Below, piece after piece: positions 54,701 to 63,433 of a DNA stretch of 64,000 nucleotides. Source of the DNA: Pseudomonas sp. DG56-2 (GTDB lineage: Bacteria; Pseudomonadota; Gammaproteobacteria; Pseudomonadales; Pseudomonadaceae); NCBI RefSeq assembly GCF_004803755.1, contig NZ_CP032311.1, positions 3,426,501 through 3,490,500 of the forward strand. The letters run 5' to 3'. The notes beneath the pieces were generated by a model. It worked only from the letters and a program-made list of their open reading frames with translations, was not told where the DNA came from and did not search any database. The translations under genes and the position numbers were made by a program. Numbering within the stretch: the stretch's first letter is position 1; each line of letters begins with the position of its first letter.

Positions 54701-56406
54701 TTGCTTACCAGTACTGGCGCATGCCCCTGGCGTGAATTCAAACGCCAGGTCCTTGCGCGCTGACGTTGACTGACTGCGTAGTAGCTACCCTCCATCTCGA
54801 CCCAGTTCCGACTGTTCACACGAAACAGCCCGTCCTGGCGCTGGACCAGCGCAACGGGCGGTGCCTCACTACGGTAGGGGGTGATGTCTTGGTTCCATAG
54901 GCGCTGGCTGCCGTTTTCCAAGTGTGCAGGGACCAGACTATCGACCACCACCGAGCGCTGCCAGGCACCGCGCGCAGCATGCACGCCTGCAGCTGTTGCC
55001 GCCAACGTCGCCAGATCGATGCCGACATTGAGCAAGTGATCCAGGGCTTCGTGAGTATCGCCCTCTCGCCAGGCCTGAATCCCATAGAAGCATCCTCGCA
55101 ACAAATCCCAGACCGCCACGGCAAGTAACATCGCACCGAGCACCGGCACGAACAACCCTGCCAGGTTGAGCAGGGTCCAGCCTTCGGCTGCCAGGCGCTC
55201 GTCGTGCGCACGCTGGACTTCGCGATCAACCGCTGCTGTCGGCATTGCGATCATTGCCGCGTCGTCCTTGATTCGCTTGATCCAGGCCTGGGCCAGGCTT
55301 TCGAACACATAGCCGTCAAAGGCGTGCATGCGTTCTTGCAGATCGATGTTGGCCAGGTCGGACACCTGCGAGTAGCCGCTGATCACGCTGTTGAAGAAGC
55401 GTTGGCTGTCTCGGCGCCGCACGAAACGACTGAAAAAGTGTTGATAGGTGTGCGTGCGCAGTCGCTTGCCCAAATCGTTGGCGAAATACCGCAACGAACG
55501 GTAGGCAAGCCAAGGTGATTGAGGATCGCCAGGTATGTACACCAGTACCCGATTGCTGGAGCTGTACCACGGACTGAGGCTGTCATCGCGCACATCGAGG
55601 ACGACTATCTCCTCCAATCGGCATTCCAGCAGGCTCAACTGCTTGGGTATGACGTGATCGTCGTTGAGGCTGATCGGACTTCGCAGGGCACACAGTTCAA
55701 CAAGCAATTGGTGTTCATCGTCCCTCAACTGCCCCTTGATCCACGCGATGTGGGCATCAACCAACATTGTGTAGCGCTGCGCGCGGGAAATCAGCGAGGC
55801 TACTCGGCGGCGCCCCTCACCTGGCTGTTCGTCGGCGGCATCGGCAGGTTCGAGCACCGAGCCCAGGTGGCTTTGATAGCGCTTGCCCAAGTCCAGATTT
55901 CGGCACAACTGAGCGAATTTATCGGCTGTGGGCAGTACCGCCTTGGGGTCTTGCTTATCGAGCAAGCGGTTACCAGCCAGGTAGCCACCGGGCTGGGTTT
56001 CTGCCTCGGTGAAGTTGCGCAGCGCCGCTTCCAACACTGGGACATTGGTATACACCGCAGCCGTTACCGGATAACCGATGGGCTGGGAGGTGACCACCGG
56101 CTCCTTGCGCCCCACTCTAAATTGCAGGCGTTTGGCGTCATACCCTGGTCCGAAGCGGGTACTCATAGCCTGTTGCAACAGTGGAAGGGTAAAACCTTCA
56201 ATATCCTGCAACCCGGCCAGCGCACTGCGCATGCGCTGGTTGAAGTACAGGCTCAAGACCATTGCCTCTTTAAGCGCCGTCAGTTGCGCAACACTGGCGC
56301 TACGAAGCCATGCAGGAAAAGCGCCGCTGATAAAGCCGTCCTGATAGTCCTCCAGGCTGCTTTCCAAAGATCCTTTAATCGGGGTGTCGTCATTGCTCGC
56401 CGACAT
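51787..56406 (-). CDS. NEL-type E3 ubiquitin ligase effector-like protein with LRRs
   Basis: A 1539-residue protein. The first 900 or so residues form a long N-terminal region of the DUF6543 type, containing one hydrophobic hairpin (LAGLFVPVLGAMLLAVAVW, about 412-440). Residues about 1040-1190 hold leucine-rich repeats (LTHLEVPNNRLTRLP; LEVINLSSNPLG; LSIVDLRNNQITQVP). Residues about 1210-1500 are a NEL domain as in IpaH, SspH and SlrP, with the catalytic motif CQD at 1321-1323 (LTCQDSAALHLSAL). Such enzymes ubiquitinate proteins of eukaryotic hosts. There is no signal peptide. AGGAGG eight bases upstream decides for the ATG at 56406. It stands alone, with hairpins upstream and a convergent operon downstream. 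Confidence 0.85.
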   Translation of the reverse strand: MSASNDDTPIKGSLESSLEDYQDGFISGAFPAWLRSASVAQLTALKEAMVLSLYFNQRMRSALAGLQDIEGFTLPLLQQAMSTRFGPGYDAKRLQFRVGRKEPVVTSQPIGYPVTAAVYTNVPVLEAALRNFTEAETQPGGYLAGNRLLDKQDPKAVLPTADKFAQLCRNLDLGKRYQSHLGSVLEPADAADEQPGEGRRRVASLISRAQRYTMLVDAHIAWIKGQLRDDEHQLLVELCALRSPISLNDDHVIPKQLSLLECRLEEIVVLDVRDDSLSPWYSSSNRVLVYIPGDPQSPWLAYRSLRYFANDLGKRLRTHTYQHFFSRFVRRRDSQRFFNSVISGYSQVSDLANIDLQERMHAFDGYVFESLAQAWIKRIKDDAAMIAMPTAAVDREVQRAHDERLAAEGWTLLNLAGLFVPVLGAMLLAVAVWDLLRGCFYGIQAWREGDTHEALDHLLNVGIDLATLAATAAGVHAARGAWQRSVVVDSLVPAHLENGSQRLWNQDITPYRSEAPPVALVQRQDGLFRVNSRNWVEMEGSYYAVSQRQRARTWRLNSRQGHAPVLVSNGAGAWRLGSEQPTQWEARYHMFRRLGSFYRNFADQQIEEILTTTAMTDEQLRALHVYAHVPDACFVDTCERFAIDQRIRSALTQVNQGQTVDDPTVRAAISVLPEAAQLSGPALGRVVVAQRRLLFQQLYDASLSREPQGAMLLRRAFPSLHSPAAVAVLEAASVSQRARLLESGRVPLAMAEAARTAVRQIRVTRVYESLYLYTPQSLDLARVCLTLCGRLPGAPATMGWRLFDGQLQRPALLMTGAVDTGRCLDLLHDAGDFQLFDAQGQLLAGPGDFFSVMAAGFEDAHRDGMRLSEPFDHNLRVLLAAQAKMQRQEVEQLIGQPARIGWFRPPQRLAGGRLGYPLSGRRLGQPRRPAALYNQLRLLYPAFHDAQIESWLEAVRRSGQDPQREVLRLQREFSRLQDELHRWSESLPMQSSQRVPRGSLSRALISCWQHTLGTEIHSATGELEGYRLLIWGLNVDTLPTLPESVSFEHVRQLAFRDMGLEEIPQGFLRAFPRLTHLEVPNNRLTRLPQDLAQLRLLRELDCANNNIALDQAQAQMLETCESLEVINLSSNPLGRVFSLARMLRLQRVHLQRTHITEFPPDLLTRQELSIVDLRNNQITQVPEQYYRLPQWLSSTILLEWNPLQDDAAHRLRAFMQSNGWHVAAGWLEGTRSNLATVRERWLQVIGIDERTARADTWDQMHACSGSTALFELLERLLETADFVHHRVSLAERVFTLLEAMRQYSGLREALFELMANLELTCQDSAALHLSALELRMLVWRACSEVGPGQEQAALIGLGRQLWRLEQVDQLALQDIQARQAAGHNPDEIEVGLAYRLELRNLLDLPAQPGDMNFRVVAGLDIKRVRLGGEQILARESAEQLAGSLVTRDFWVEHLRRAYASRFETVNTPAQVRSTELMDAAASGGMPDGQYKAAQDKLKAEWDLAVAALIKTLTRDALGLPGEPPETVTQAPTPGPSSRT

Positions 56407-56475
56407 ATGCTCAACCTCCTGTAGAAAATGCACAGGTTAGGTCTGCATAAGGCGGCAATGTGCTAAGTATCTACG

Positions 56476-56552
56476 ACCACTTCCTGCGCCGAGCTTACTT
56501 GGCGCAGGAAGTGGTTGAGCCTGCTCATACGCTTGCCCTTGCAGCAAGCGTA
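56476..56552. other. Two adjacent strong hairpins between permease and NEL gene
   Basis: ACCACTTCCTGCGCC (56476-56490)/GGCGCAGGAAGTGGT (56501-56515) is a perfect 15-bp stem with a 10-base loop. TACGCTTG (56528-56535)/CAAGCGTA (56545-56552) is a second, 8-bp stem. Neither has a T tract. They lie after the permease stop and about 70-150 bp upstream of the NEL gene, both read on the minus strand. Confidence 0.75.
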
Positions 56553-56579
56553 AGCTTTCAGAACAGACGGTTCATTACC

Positions 56580-57998
56580 TCACGCAGCGGCTTCTTTCGC
56601 GGCGCGTATGTGCAGCACTGCGCCCATCAAGGCCACGACAATAGCGGCTGCTGCGGTCGAGAACACCAGTACCTGATAGTCCGGCACAAATGCCATGGTC
56701 ACCAGACAGCCGATGATGAACACAATCACCAGATAGGTCAGCCACGGGAACAGCCACATCTTCAGGCGGATCTGCTTGCCTTCGGCCTCCAGCTTGCGAC
56801 GCATCTTCAACTGCGAGAAGGCGATCACCAGATAAACCAACAGCGCAATCATGCCGGTGGTGTTCATCAGCACATCGAGTACATCTTTCGGACGCAGGGT
56901 TTCGCTGAAATTGATCAGCGCCACGAAAACGGCCACAGAGCACGAACCGATGATCGAGAACACCGGCACACCGGTACCTGCCCGGGTGATCTTGAAGAAC
57001 GAGGGCGCATCACCACGGGTCGACAGGGAAAACAACATGCGCGAAGCGGTGTAGTGCGCCGAGATCAAGCAACTGCTCACCGACGTCAGGACCACGAAGT
57101 TCATTACCAGCTCGGCGCCAGGGATCCCCAGCAGCTCCAGGGTGCGACGGTACGAGCCGTAACCCGACTGGCCCATCAGTGGATCGTTCCAGGGTACCAG
57201 GGCCACGATCAGGAAGATCGAACCGACATAAAACAGGCAGACCCGCCACACCACCGAGTTGGTCGCCTTGACGATTTGCTCGGATGGATTTTTCGATTCG
57301 GCCGCAGCGATGGTCACAATTTCAGCACCAAGGAACGCGAACATCACCCCGAGCATGGCCACCACAACCGACTCCACGCCATTGGGCATAAAGCCCTGGG
57401 CGGTCAGGTTGCTCAAGCCGTGGACCTCTCCGGTAGGCCAGAGGTTGACCACTGCCATACCGCAGACCACAAGGAAACATATGATCGCCACTACCTTTAT
57501 CAGCGCGAACCAGAATTCGAACTCACCGTAGTGCTTGACGTTGAAGAAGTTGACACTGATCAGCACCAGCGTGGTGGCCAGTACAAAGACATTGACGCTG
57601 ACCGACGGAAACCAGCCATGCAGGATCTTGCCTGCTACATAGGCTTCCCAGGCCATGAGAATCACCCAGAACCACCAGTACAGCCAACCGATGGTGAAAC
57701 CCGCCCAACGGCCGATTGCACGTTCAGCGTAGGTGGAAAACGAACCGGTATCAGGCGACGAGGTCGCCATTTCGCCCAGCATACGCATGATCAGCACGAC
57801 CAGGATGCCCCCGGCCAGATAGGCCAGAATAGCCGCCGGGCCTGCGCTGTGGATCACGCTGCCAGAACCTACGAACAATGCGCCGCCAATAACTCCAGCG
57901 ATCGACATCATGGTCAGGTGACGTGATTTCAGCGAAGCGCTGAGCTTGCTTTCGTGCTCCACCTTCCCTGAGGAAGTGGATGTGGATGTTGCGTCCAT
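56580..57998 (-). CDS. APC-family amino acid permease, GabP-like
   Basis: A 472-residue inner membrane transporter with twelve hydrophobic segments. The opening (LKSRHLTMMSIAGVIGGALFVGSGSVI) and the ESKNPSEQIVKATNSVVWRV segment are those of the AAT/GabP group (GABA, proline and aromatic amino acid permeases). GAGGTAGC precedes the ATG. It is divergent from a MocR regulator across 223 bp. The polyamine and GABA-related genes to the right make GABA a reasonable, unproven substrate. Confidence 0.88.
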   Translation of the reverse strand: MDATSTSTSSGKVEHESKLSASLKSRHLTMMSIAGVIGGALFVGSGSVIHSAGPAAILAYLAGGILVVLIMRMLGEMATSSPDTGSFSTYAERAIGRWAGFTIGWLYWWFWVILMAWEAYVAGKILHGWFPSVSVNVFVLATTLVLISVNFFNVKHYGEFEFWFALIKVVAIICFLVVCGMAVVNLWPTGEVHGLSNLTAQGFMPNGVESVVVAMLGVMFAFLGAEIVTIAAAESKNPSEQIVKATNSVVWRVCLFYVGSIFLIVALVPWNDPLMGQSGYGSYRRTLELLGIPGAELVMNFVVLTSVSSCLISAHYTASRMLFSLSTRGDAPSFFKITRAGTGVPVFSIIGSCSVAVFVALINFSETLRPKDVLDVLMNTTGMIALLVYLVIAFSQLKMRRKLEAEGKQIRLKMWLFPWLTYLVIVFIIGCLVTMAFVPDYQVLVFSTAAAAIVVALMGAVLHIRAAKEAAA

Positions 57999-58221
57999 CT
58001 GTAGCTACCTCGTGTTCTTTTTATGCAAGGAAACTCATGAAACCGCAGCTGCTTGAATCTTCTTTAGCTAGCGATTGCAGGGCGCTAATGTAAAAATGTA
58101 TGTCCCAGAGAGCCATGCACAGCACGATGCAAAGTTCACTGCACTGTACAGGTCGCCATTGCAGTACACCCTCGCCCTGAACGCGCCAGGCGTTACGCAC
58201 ACCCGAAGGCAAAGCTTGCAA

Positions 58222-59643
58222 ATGTTTGATTTACGCCCCGACGAATCGCCTCCCCTGGTCAATCAGATCATCAACAGGCTGCGCGAGCTGATCGAAAACC
58301 AGACCCTCAAACCGGGCGCCAAAGTGCCTTCCATACGGGCGTTCGCCGCGACCTACTCGGTGAGCACCTTCACGGTGGTGGAGGCCTATGACCGCTTGGT
58401 TGCCCAAGGCATGCTGGTGAGCCGAGGCAACGCAGGATTCTTCGTCAACCGCTCGGTGGTGGAGCTGATCGACAGCCACGCGAGCGGGCCTGCCACAGGC
58501 AAGCCGGCGTTCAATTCCGAGTGGTACATGCAGCAGATCTTCGAAAGCCGCCGACTGGCACTGAAGCCTGGTTGCGGCTGGCTGCCCAACGACTGGATGT
58601 TCGAGGACGGCTTGCGTCGGGGCATGCGGCAGGTCGCTGGCAGCGTGCTGGAGCTCAGTGGCTATGGCGATCCAATGGGGTTGCTGGAATTGCGCACACT
58701 GACCGCACAGAATTTGCAGCAAGACCTGCGCATCGTCGCCAATCCTGCACAGCTGATGCTGACCCACGGCGCCAGCCAGGCTCTGGACCTGGCTGTCCGC
58801 ACGTTGGTTTGCCCTGGCGATGTGGTGTTGGTGGACGACCCCGGTTACCCCAACCTGATGAGCATTCTGCGTTTTCAGGGAGCGACGCTGCTCGGTGTTC
58901 CGCGCACCCCAAACGGCTATGACCTCGATCACCTGGAACGTTTGCTCGAACAACATCGTCCGACCGTGTTCTTCACGCAACCACACCTGCACAGCCCGAC
59001 CAGTTCGTGCACACCCCTGGCACAGTTGCATCGATTGTTGCAGTTGGCCGCCAAGCACGATTTCCGCTTGGTGGAGAACAACCTTTATGCCGACATGATT
59101 GCCGAACCCCTGCCGTGCCTGGCCAGCCTCGATCAACTGCAACAGGTGGTGTATGTCGGTAGCTACTCGAAAAGCATTTCGCCCAACGTACGTGTCGGTT
59201 TCATGCTCTCCAACCCACAGTTAATGCAGCAATTGTTGCAGCTAAAAATGCGCTCGGGCCTGACCACCTCGCAACTGATGGAGCGCGTGGTGTATGCGGC
59301 GATTACCGATGGGCGTTGGCGCAAGCATCTCAAACGCCTGCGACAGCGCCTGGCCGAGGCCCAGCAGGAGGTCAGCGAACAGCTCTCGCGGCTAGGCTTT
59401 GAACGTTTTATCGAAAGCGATGAGGGCATGTATTTATGGGCCCGTCACCCTGCTATCGCCAACAGCGCTGCGCTGCTCGATGACGCCCTGGCTCAAGGCA
59501 TGATGCTGGGGCCAGGGCAGCTATTTATGGTGGACTCACAGCCCACCGGGTGGATGCGTTTCAACGTCGCCTTCAGCACCGATCCGCAGCTGTGGGAGAA
59601 GCTGGAAAAACTGCTGGTCAAGCACGCCCGACGCGGGCAGTAA
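58222..59643 (+). CDS. MocR-family (GntR-HTH plus aminotransferase) regulator
   Basis: A 473-residue regulator: GntR winged helix at about residues 8-75 (PLVNQIINRLRELIENQTLKPG; IRAFAATYSVSTFTVVEAYDRL) joined to a fold-type I aminotransferase domain with the PLP lysine in YVGSYSKSISPNVRVGFML. The ATG at 58222 is used because the HTH starts right after it; the frame is open to 58075, with an ATG at 58096, but that part lies in the control region of the divergent permease. It is likely to control the permease. Convergent with the acetylpolyamine amidohydrolase gene, 17 bp between stops. Confidence 0.87.
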   Translation: MFDLRPDESPPLVNQIINRLRELIENQTLKPGAKVPSIRAFAATYSVSTFTVVEAYDRLVAQGMLVSRGNAGFFVNRSVVELIDSHASGPATGKPAFNSEWYMQQIFESRRLALKPGCGWLPNDWMFEDGLRRGMRQVAGSVLELSGYGDPMGLLELRTLTAQNLQQDLRIVANPAQLMLTHGASQALDLAVRTLVCPGDVVLVDDPGYPNLMSILRFQGATLLGVPRTPNGYDLDHLERLLEQHRPTVFFTQPHLHSPTSSCTPLAQLHRLLQLAAKHDFRLVENNLYADMIAEPLPCLASLDQLQQVVYVGSYSKSISPNVRVGFMLSNPQLMQQLLQLKMRSGLTTSQLMERVVYAAITDGRWRKHLKRLRQRLAEAQQEVSEQLSRLGFERFIESDEGMYLWARHPAIANSAALLDDALAQGMMLGPGQLFMVDSQPTGWMRFNVAFSTDPQLWEKLEKLLVKHARRGQ

Positions 59644-59660
59644 CGCCTGGTCGGCGACCG

Positions 59661-60692
59661 TTAGGCGGGCAGGCACCAGTCACGCTTGTCGGCAAAAAAT
59701 GCCCGTGCATTGTCTTCAAGACTGTCCAGGTGATACCCACCTTCCTGAACGATCAGGCAGGGCACGCCCAGCTCACGAATACGCTCGCCCAAGGTGGCGA
59801 AACCTTCACGGCTGACGGCAACCTTGCTCTGGGGATCCAGCTCGAAGATATCGAAGCCCAGTGACAGCACCAGCACTTGCGCACCAAAATTCTTCACTGC
59901 CGCTAGGGCAACGTCCAACTGAGCGAGAAAGTCCGCTTCGCTGGCGCCATGAGCCATTGGCAAATTGAGGTTGTAACCCTCCCCTGTGCCGCTTCCACGC
60001 TCATCGGCAAAGCCGGCTACGCCGGGGTAGAAGTTGGTCGGGTCGCCGTGAACGGAGACATACAGCACATCGTCGCGCTCATAGAAGATCTCCTGAATGC
60101 CTTGACCGTGATGCATATCGGTGTCGAGGACGGCGACGCGACTGAAGCGCTCACGCAACACCTGGGCCGCAACGGCGGCGTTATTGAGATAGCAGAAGCC
60201 ACCGGCTGCTTCGGCGCGGGCGTGGTGTCCTGGCGGCCGGCACAAGGCATAGGCAGCAGGTTCACCCTCGAGCAGCGCCTTGGCTGCAGCTACTGCGCTT
60301 TGTGCCGACCAGTAGGCCGAGCGCCAGGTCAATTCACCCACCGGGCAGCTGCCATCGGCCAGGTAGCGGGCGGCTTGGGCAAGGATGCCGCGCAAAGCAT
60401 TGGGTTCGCGCACAAAGATGTTTGACATGACTTCGTCGCCCCAGTCCTCTGGAATTTCCTTCCAACGCTGATGAGCTTCTTCAAGAAAGTTCAGGTACGG
60501 CGCGCCATGTACAGCCAGCAGGGGTTGCAATCCCGCATCTTCTGGCTGGAGTATTTCAAAGTCGAGGTTTTTCGCGGCCTGCAGCAAATGCTGGGCACGT
60601 TCGGGCACTTCCTGAGGAGTGCGCATCTGGCCGCGCGAATAGTAACTGCGTGGATGATGCAGCAACTGTTCCGGGTGAAAGTAGCAACGCAT
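59661..60692 (-). CDS. Acetylpolyamine amidohydrolase (histone deacetylase family)
   Basis: A 343-residue zinc hydrolase removing acetyl groups from acetylated putrescine, cadaverine or spermidine. Active-site motifs: RPPGHHA (catalytic histidines), VLDTDMHHGQG (zinc Asp and His), SLGFDIFELDP (zinc Asp), and QEGGYHL near the end. The length is that of bacterial ApaH/AphA-type enzymes. AAGGAGA before 60692 decides the start and overlaps the stop of the upstream hydrolase, so translation is coupled. It is the last gene of the operon MFS transporter, M20 hydrolase, AphA. Confidence 0.9.
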   Translation of the reverse strand: MRCYFHPEQLLHHPRSYYSRGQMRTPQEVPERAQHLLQAAKNLDFEILQPEDAGLQPLLAVHGAPYLNFLEEAHQRWKEIPEDWGDEVMSNIFVREPNALRGILAQAARYLADGSCPVGELTWRSAYWSAQSAVAAAKALLEGEPAAYALCRPPGHHARAEAAGGFCYLNNAAVAAQVLRERFSRVAVLDTDMHHGQGIQEIFYERDDVLYVSVHGDPTNFYPGVAGFADERGSGTGEGYNLNLPMAHGASEADFLAQLDVALAAVKNFGAQVLVLSLGFDIFELDPQSKVAVSREGFATLGERIRELGVPCLIVQEGGYHLDSLEDNARAFFADKRDWCLPA

Positions 60693-60702
60693 GGGCTTCT
60701 CC

Positions 60703-61932
60703 TTATTCAACTCGGCCAGCGCGGGCCAGTATGGCGTTGAGCAACACGTCAGCGCCTTGGCGCACGTCCTCGGGCAATACGTCTTCGGCCTCGTTATGGC
60801 TCAAGCCGCCCACGCAAGGAATAAAAATCATCGCCGTCGGGCAATAGCGAGCTAGCAGAATCGCATCATGACCGGCACCGCTGACGATTGATTGCTGGGC
60901 GTAACCCAAGCCATCAACCGCCTGTTGCACTGCCGCGACGCAATCTGCATCAAAAGGGGTGGCGGGACTGACCCAGTGCCGTCTGATGCTAACCTTCAGG
61001 CCGCGCTGACTGGCGATGGCCTGTAAGCGCTTGGTAACCTGGCACTCCATTTCCTCAATCGCGCTGTCGAGGTGGTGGCGCAGGTCCACGGTGAACTGCA
61101 ACAACCCGGGAATGGTATTGCGCGAAGATTTGCTGATGCTCAATTCACCGACGGTGGTCAGCCCCTGAGGCGCGAAATCACTGGCCAACTGTTCAATCGC
61201 CTGGATCATCGGTGCGGCGCCGTAAAGTGCATCCTTGCGCAGCGGCATGGGGGTGGTGCCTGCGTGAGCAGCCATGCCTTGAACTTGAACATCGAGCCAG
61301 CGAATGGCCTGCCCGCCGCTGACCACGCCAATGCTCTTGGCGTTGTCTTCAAGAATCGGGCCTTGCTCGATATGTGCCTCGAAGTAGGCATCCACGGCGC
61401 CACCCAGCGCTCGCTGTCCGGCGAAGCCTGTACGCTGCAATGCCTCGGCAACACTGACGCCCTCGGCGTCGCGCACCGCCAATGCATCTTCTAGTTTCAT
61501 CGTGCCGGTAAACACGGCAGAACCAAACATTGCCGGTGTGAAACGGGCGCCCTCTTCGTTGGTCCACACCGCTATTTCCAGCGGTTTGCGGGTGTGGATC
61601 TGCAGCTCATTAAGGCGGCGCACCACTTCAAGCCCGGCCAATACACCGTAGACACCGTCAAAGCGTCCCCCTTCAGGCTGGGTGTCGAGGTGACTGCCCA
61701 TCATCACTGCAGCGGCCTCGGCCTCGGTTCCGGGGCGACGGGCAAAAAGATTGCCGATAGGGTCGACGCTAAGGGTCATTCCCGCCTCACGACACCAGTG
61801 GGCGAACAGTTCGCGGCCCGCTTTGTCCTCGCCGCTCAGGGCCAGCCGGCAACTGCCACCACGGGCCGTTGCACCGATTTCGGCCATGGCCATCAGGCTC
61901 GCCCACAGGCGTTGGCCGTTACTTTTCAACAT
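60703..61932 (-). CDS. M20-family N-carbamoyl-L-amino acid hydrolase/allantoate amidohydrolase-type enzyme
   Basis: A 409-residue metal-dependent amidohydrolase. Metal-site motifs of the M20 HyuC/AllC group: GSHLDTQPEGGRFDGVYG (His and bridging Asp), WTNEEGARF (Glu), EAHIEQGPILE (His), and SGAGHDAILLA near the end (His). Substrates in this family include N-carbamoyl amino acids, beta-ureidopropionate and allantoate; the sequence alone does not choose. The ATG at 61932 has GGAG nine bases upstream; an ATG at 61953 is the alternative. It lies between an MHS transporter (28 bp) and the acetylpolyamine amidohydrolase (10 bp). Confidence 0.85.
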   Translation of the reverse strand: MLKSNGQRLWASLMAMAEIGATARGGSCRLALSGEDKAGRELFAHWCREAGMTLSVDPIGNLFARRPGTEAEAAAVMMGSHLDTQPEGGRFDGVYGVLAGLEVVRRLNELQIHTRKPLEIAVWTNEEGARFTPAMFGSAVFTGTMKLEDALAVRDAEGVSVAEALQRTGFAGQRALGGAVDAYFEAHIEQGPILEDNAKSIGVVSGGQAIRWLDVQVQGMAAHAGTTPMPLRKDALYGAAPMIQAIEQLASDFAPQGLTTVGELSISKSSRNTIPGLLQFTVDLRHHLDSAIEEMECQVTKRLQAIASQRGLKVSIRRHWVSPATPFDADCVAAVQQAVDGLGYAQQSIVSGAGHDAILLARYCPTAMIFIPCVGGLSHNEAEDVLPEDVRQGADVLLNAILARAGRVE

Positions 61933-61960
61933 CGCGACTACTCCAGTATTCATTGATAAA

Positions 61961-63265
61961 TCAGGCCATTTCCAGGCGATGCGCCGAGGCATGGCGACGC
62001 GCCAGGGCCAGCACGCAGAGCAGCGAAATCGTCGCGATCAAGCTGTAGAACACCGCCATCGGCCACCACTGACCTACAAATTTATGCGCCAGCCAAGTGC
62101 CTACCAGCGGGGTCAGGCCACCGGCGATAGCCCCGCAGACCTGATAGGCCATGGAAATGGCGGTATAGCGCACGCGGGTATCGAACATGCCACTGACGTA
62201 CCCTGCAATCACTGCGTAAAAGGACGCCATGCACACTACCGCCAAGGCAATACCCACAATGATCAGTGGGGCCTGGCCGGAGCTGACCAGCACGAACATT
62301 GGATAAGGCGAGGCAATGGCCAGCAAAGACACCAGGCACAGGAAGCGCGTAGCCCCGATTTTCTCTGCCACCCAGGCGGCCAGGGGCTGAATGCAAAACT
62401 GGATGATCGCCACCACAAACAGGCACTCCAGAATCAACGAACGCGGCAGTTCCAGCTGCTGGGTGCTATAGGCGATCATGAACGTATTGGTGAAATACAC
62501 CCCGGCAATGCCAAGGGTGTTGGCGCCAATGCACAACAACAGGGGGCGCCAGGCCGTGCGCAGCACTTCCATTACCGGTGCCTGCTCTTTGCGCTTGGCC
62601 TTGCTGGCCTGCTCGCGGCTGGCGAGAAACTCCGGCGATTCGTTAACGCCCAGGCGAATGGCCAGGCCAACCAGCAGCAACAAGGCACTGGCCAAGAACG
62701 GCAAGCGCCAGCCCCAGGTCATCAGCTGTTCTTCAGGCAAACGCGTCACCGCGCTAAAGGCCAGCAACGACAGAATCAAGCCTGCCGGGCTGCCCAGCTG
62801 TGCGAATGAGGCAAAGAAATTGCGTCGCCCCTTGGGCGCATGCTCCCCGGCCATCAGCACCGCCCCACCCCACTCCCCACCCACGGCAATGCCCTGGACA
62901 ATGCGCAGCAGAATCAGCAGAACCGGTGCCGTGGCTCCGATCTGGGCGTATGTCGGTAACAGGCCAATGCACACCGTGACCACCCCCATCATTACCAGGG
63001 TAATAACCAGTGATTTCTTGCGCCCGATCCGGTCGCCGATATGACCGAAGACAATGCCGCCCAAAGGCCGTGCGAAAAAGCCCACGGCGAAGGTGCCGAA
63101 GGCGGCCATGGTGCTGAACAGCTTGTCGTCGGAGGGAAAGAACAAAGCGCCGAACACCAATGCCGCGGCAGTGGCGTAGATGTAGAAGTCGTACCACTCG
63201 ATCATGGTGCCGATAAAGGCGGCAGCTGCAGCCCGGCGTGGCTGGGGAGAAGCGGAAGGCTTCAT
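61961..63265 (-). CDS. MFS transporter, MHS (ShiA/ProP-like) type
   Basis: A 434-residue inner membrane symporter with twelve hydrophobic segments. MHS signatures: FIGTMIEWYDFYIYATAAALVFG and HIGDRIGRKKSLVITL, then RIVQGIAVGGEWGGAVLMAGEHAP. AAAGGAGCC precedes the ATG. It leads the operon with the M20 hydrolase and the acetylpolyamine amidohydrolase, so it probably imports their substrate, for example a carbamoylated or acetylated amine or amino acid. It is divergent from a LysR regulator. Confidence 0.88.
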   Translation of the reverse strand: MKPSASPQPRRAAAAAFIGTMIEWYDFYIYATAAALVFGALFFPSDDKLFSTMAAFGTFAVGFFARPLGGIVFGHIGDRIGRKKSLVITLVMMGVVTVCIGLLPTYAQIGATAPVLLILLRIVQGIAVGGEWGGAVLMAGEHAPKGRRNFFASFAQLGSPAGLILSLLAFSAVTRLPEEQLMTWGWRLPFLASALLLLVGLAIRLGVNESPEFLASREQASKAKRKEQAPVMEVLRTAWRPLLLCIGANTLGIAGVYFTNTFMIAYSTQQLELPRSLILECLFVVAIIQFCIQPLAAWVAEKIGATRFLCLVSLLAIASPYPMFVLVSSGQAPLIIVGIALAVVCMASFYAVIAGYVSGMFDTRVRYTAISMAYQVCGAIAGGLTPLVGTWLAHKFVGQWWPMAVFYSLIATISLLCVLALARRHASAHRLEMA

Positions 63266-63433
63266 GGGTCAGGCTCCTTTGATTATTTTTCTGGCAGGAG
63301 AGAACGGTAGGTCCGCGGCATTCTGATGACGCCTGTATGACAACGATTTTTCGTCTCGGGGCTATGATTAGTCAATTTTCTATTTATTATTTGCACTATT
63401 AGCCATCGTTATATTCAAACAGCGGAACCCGCC

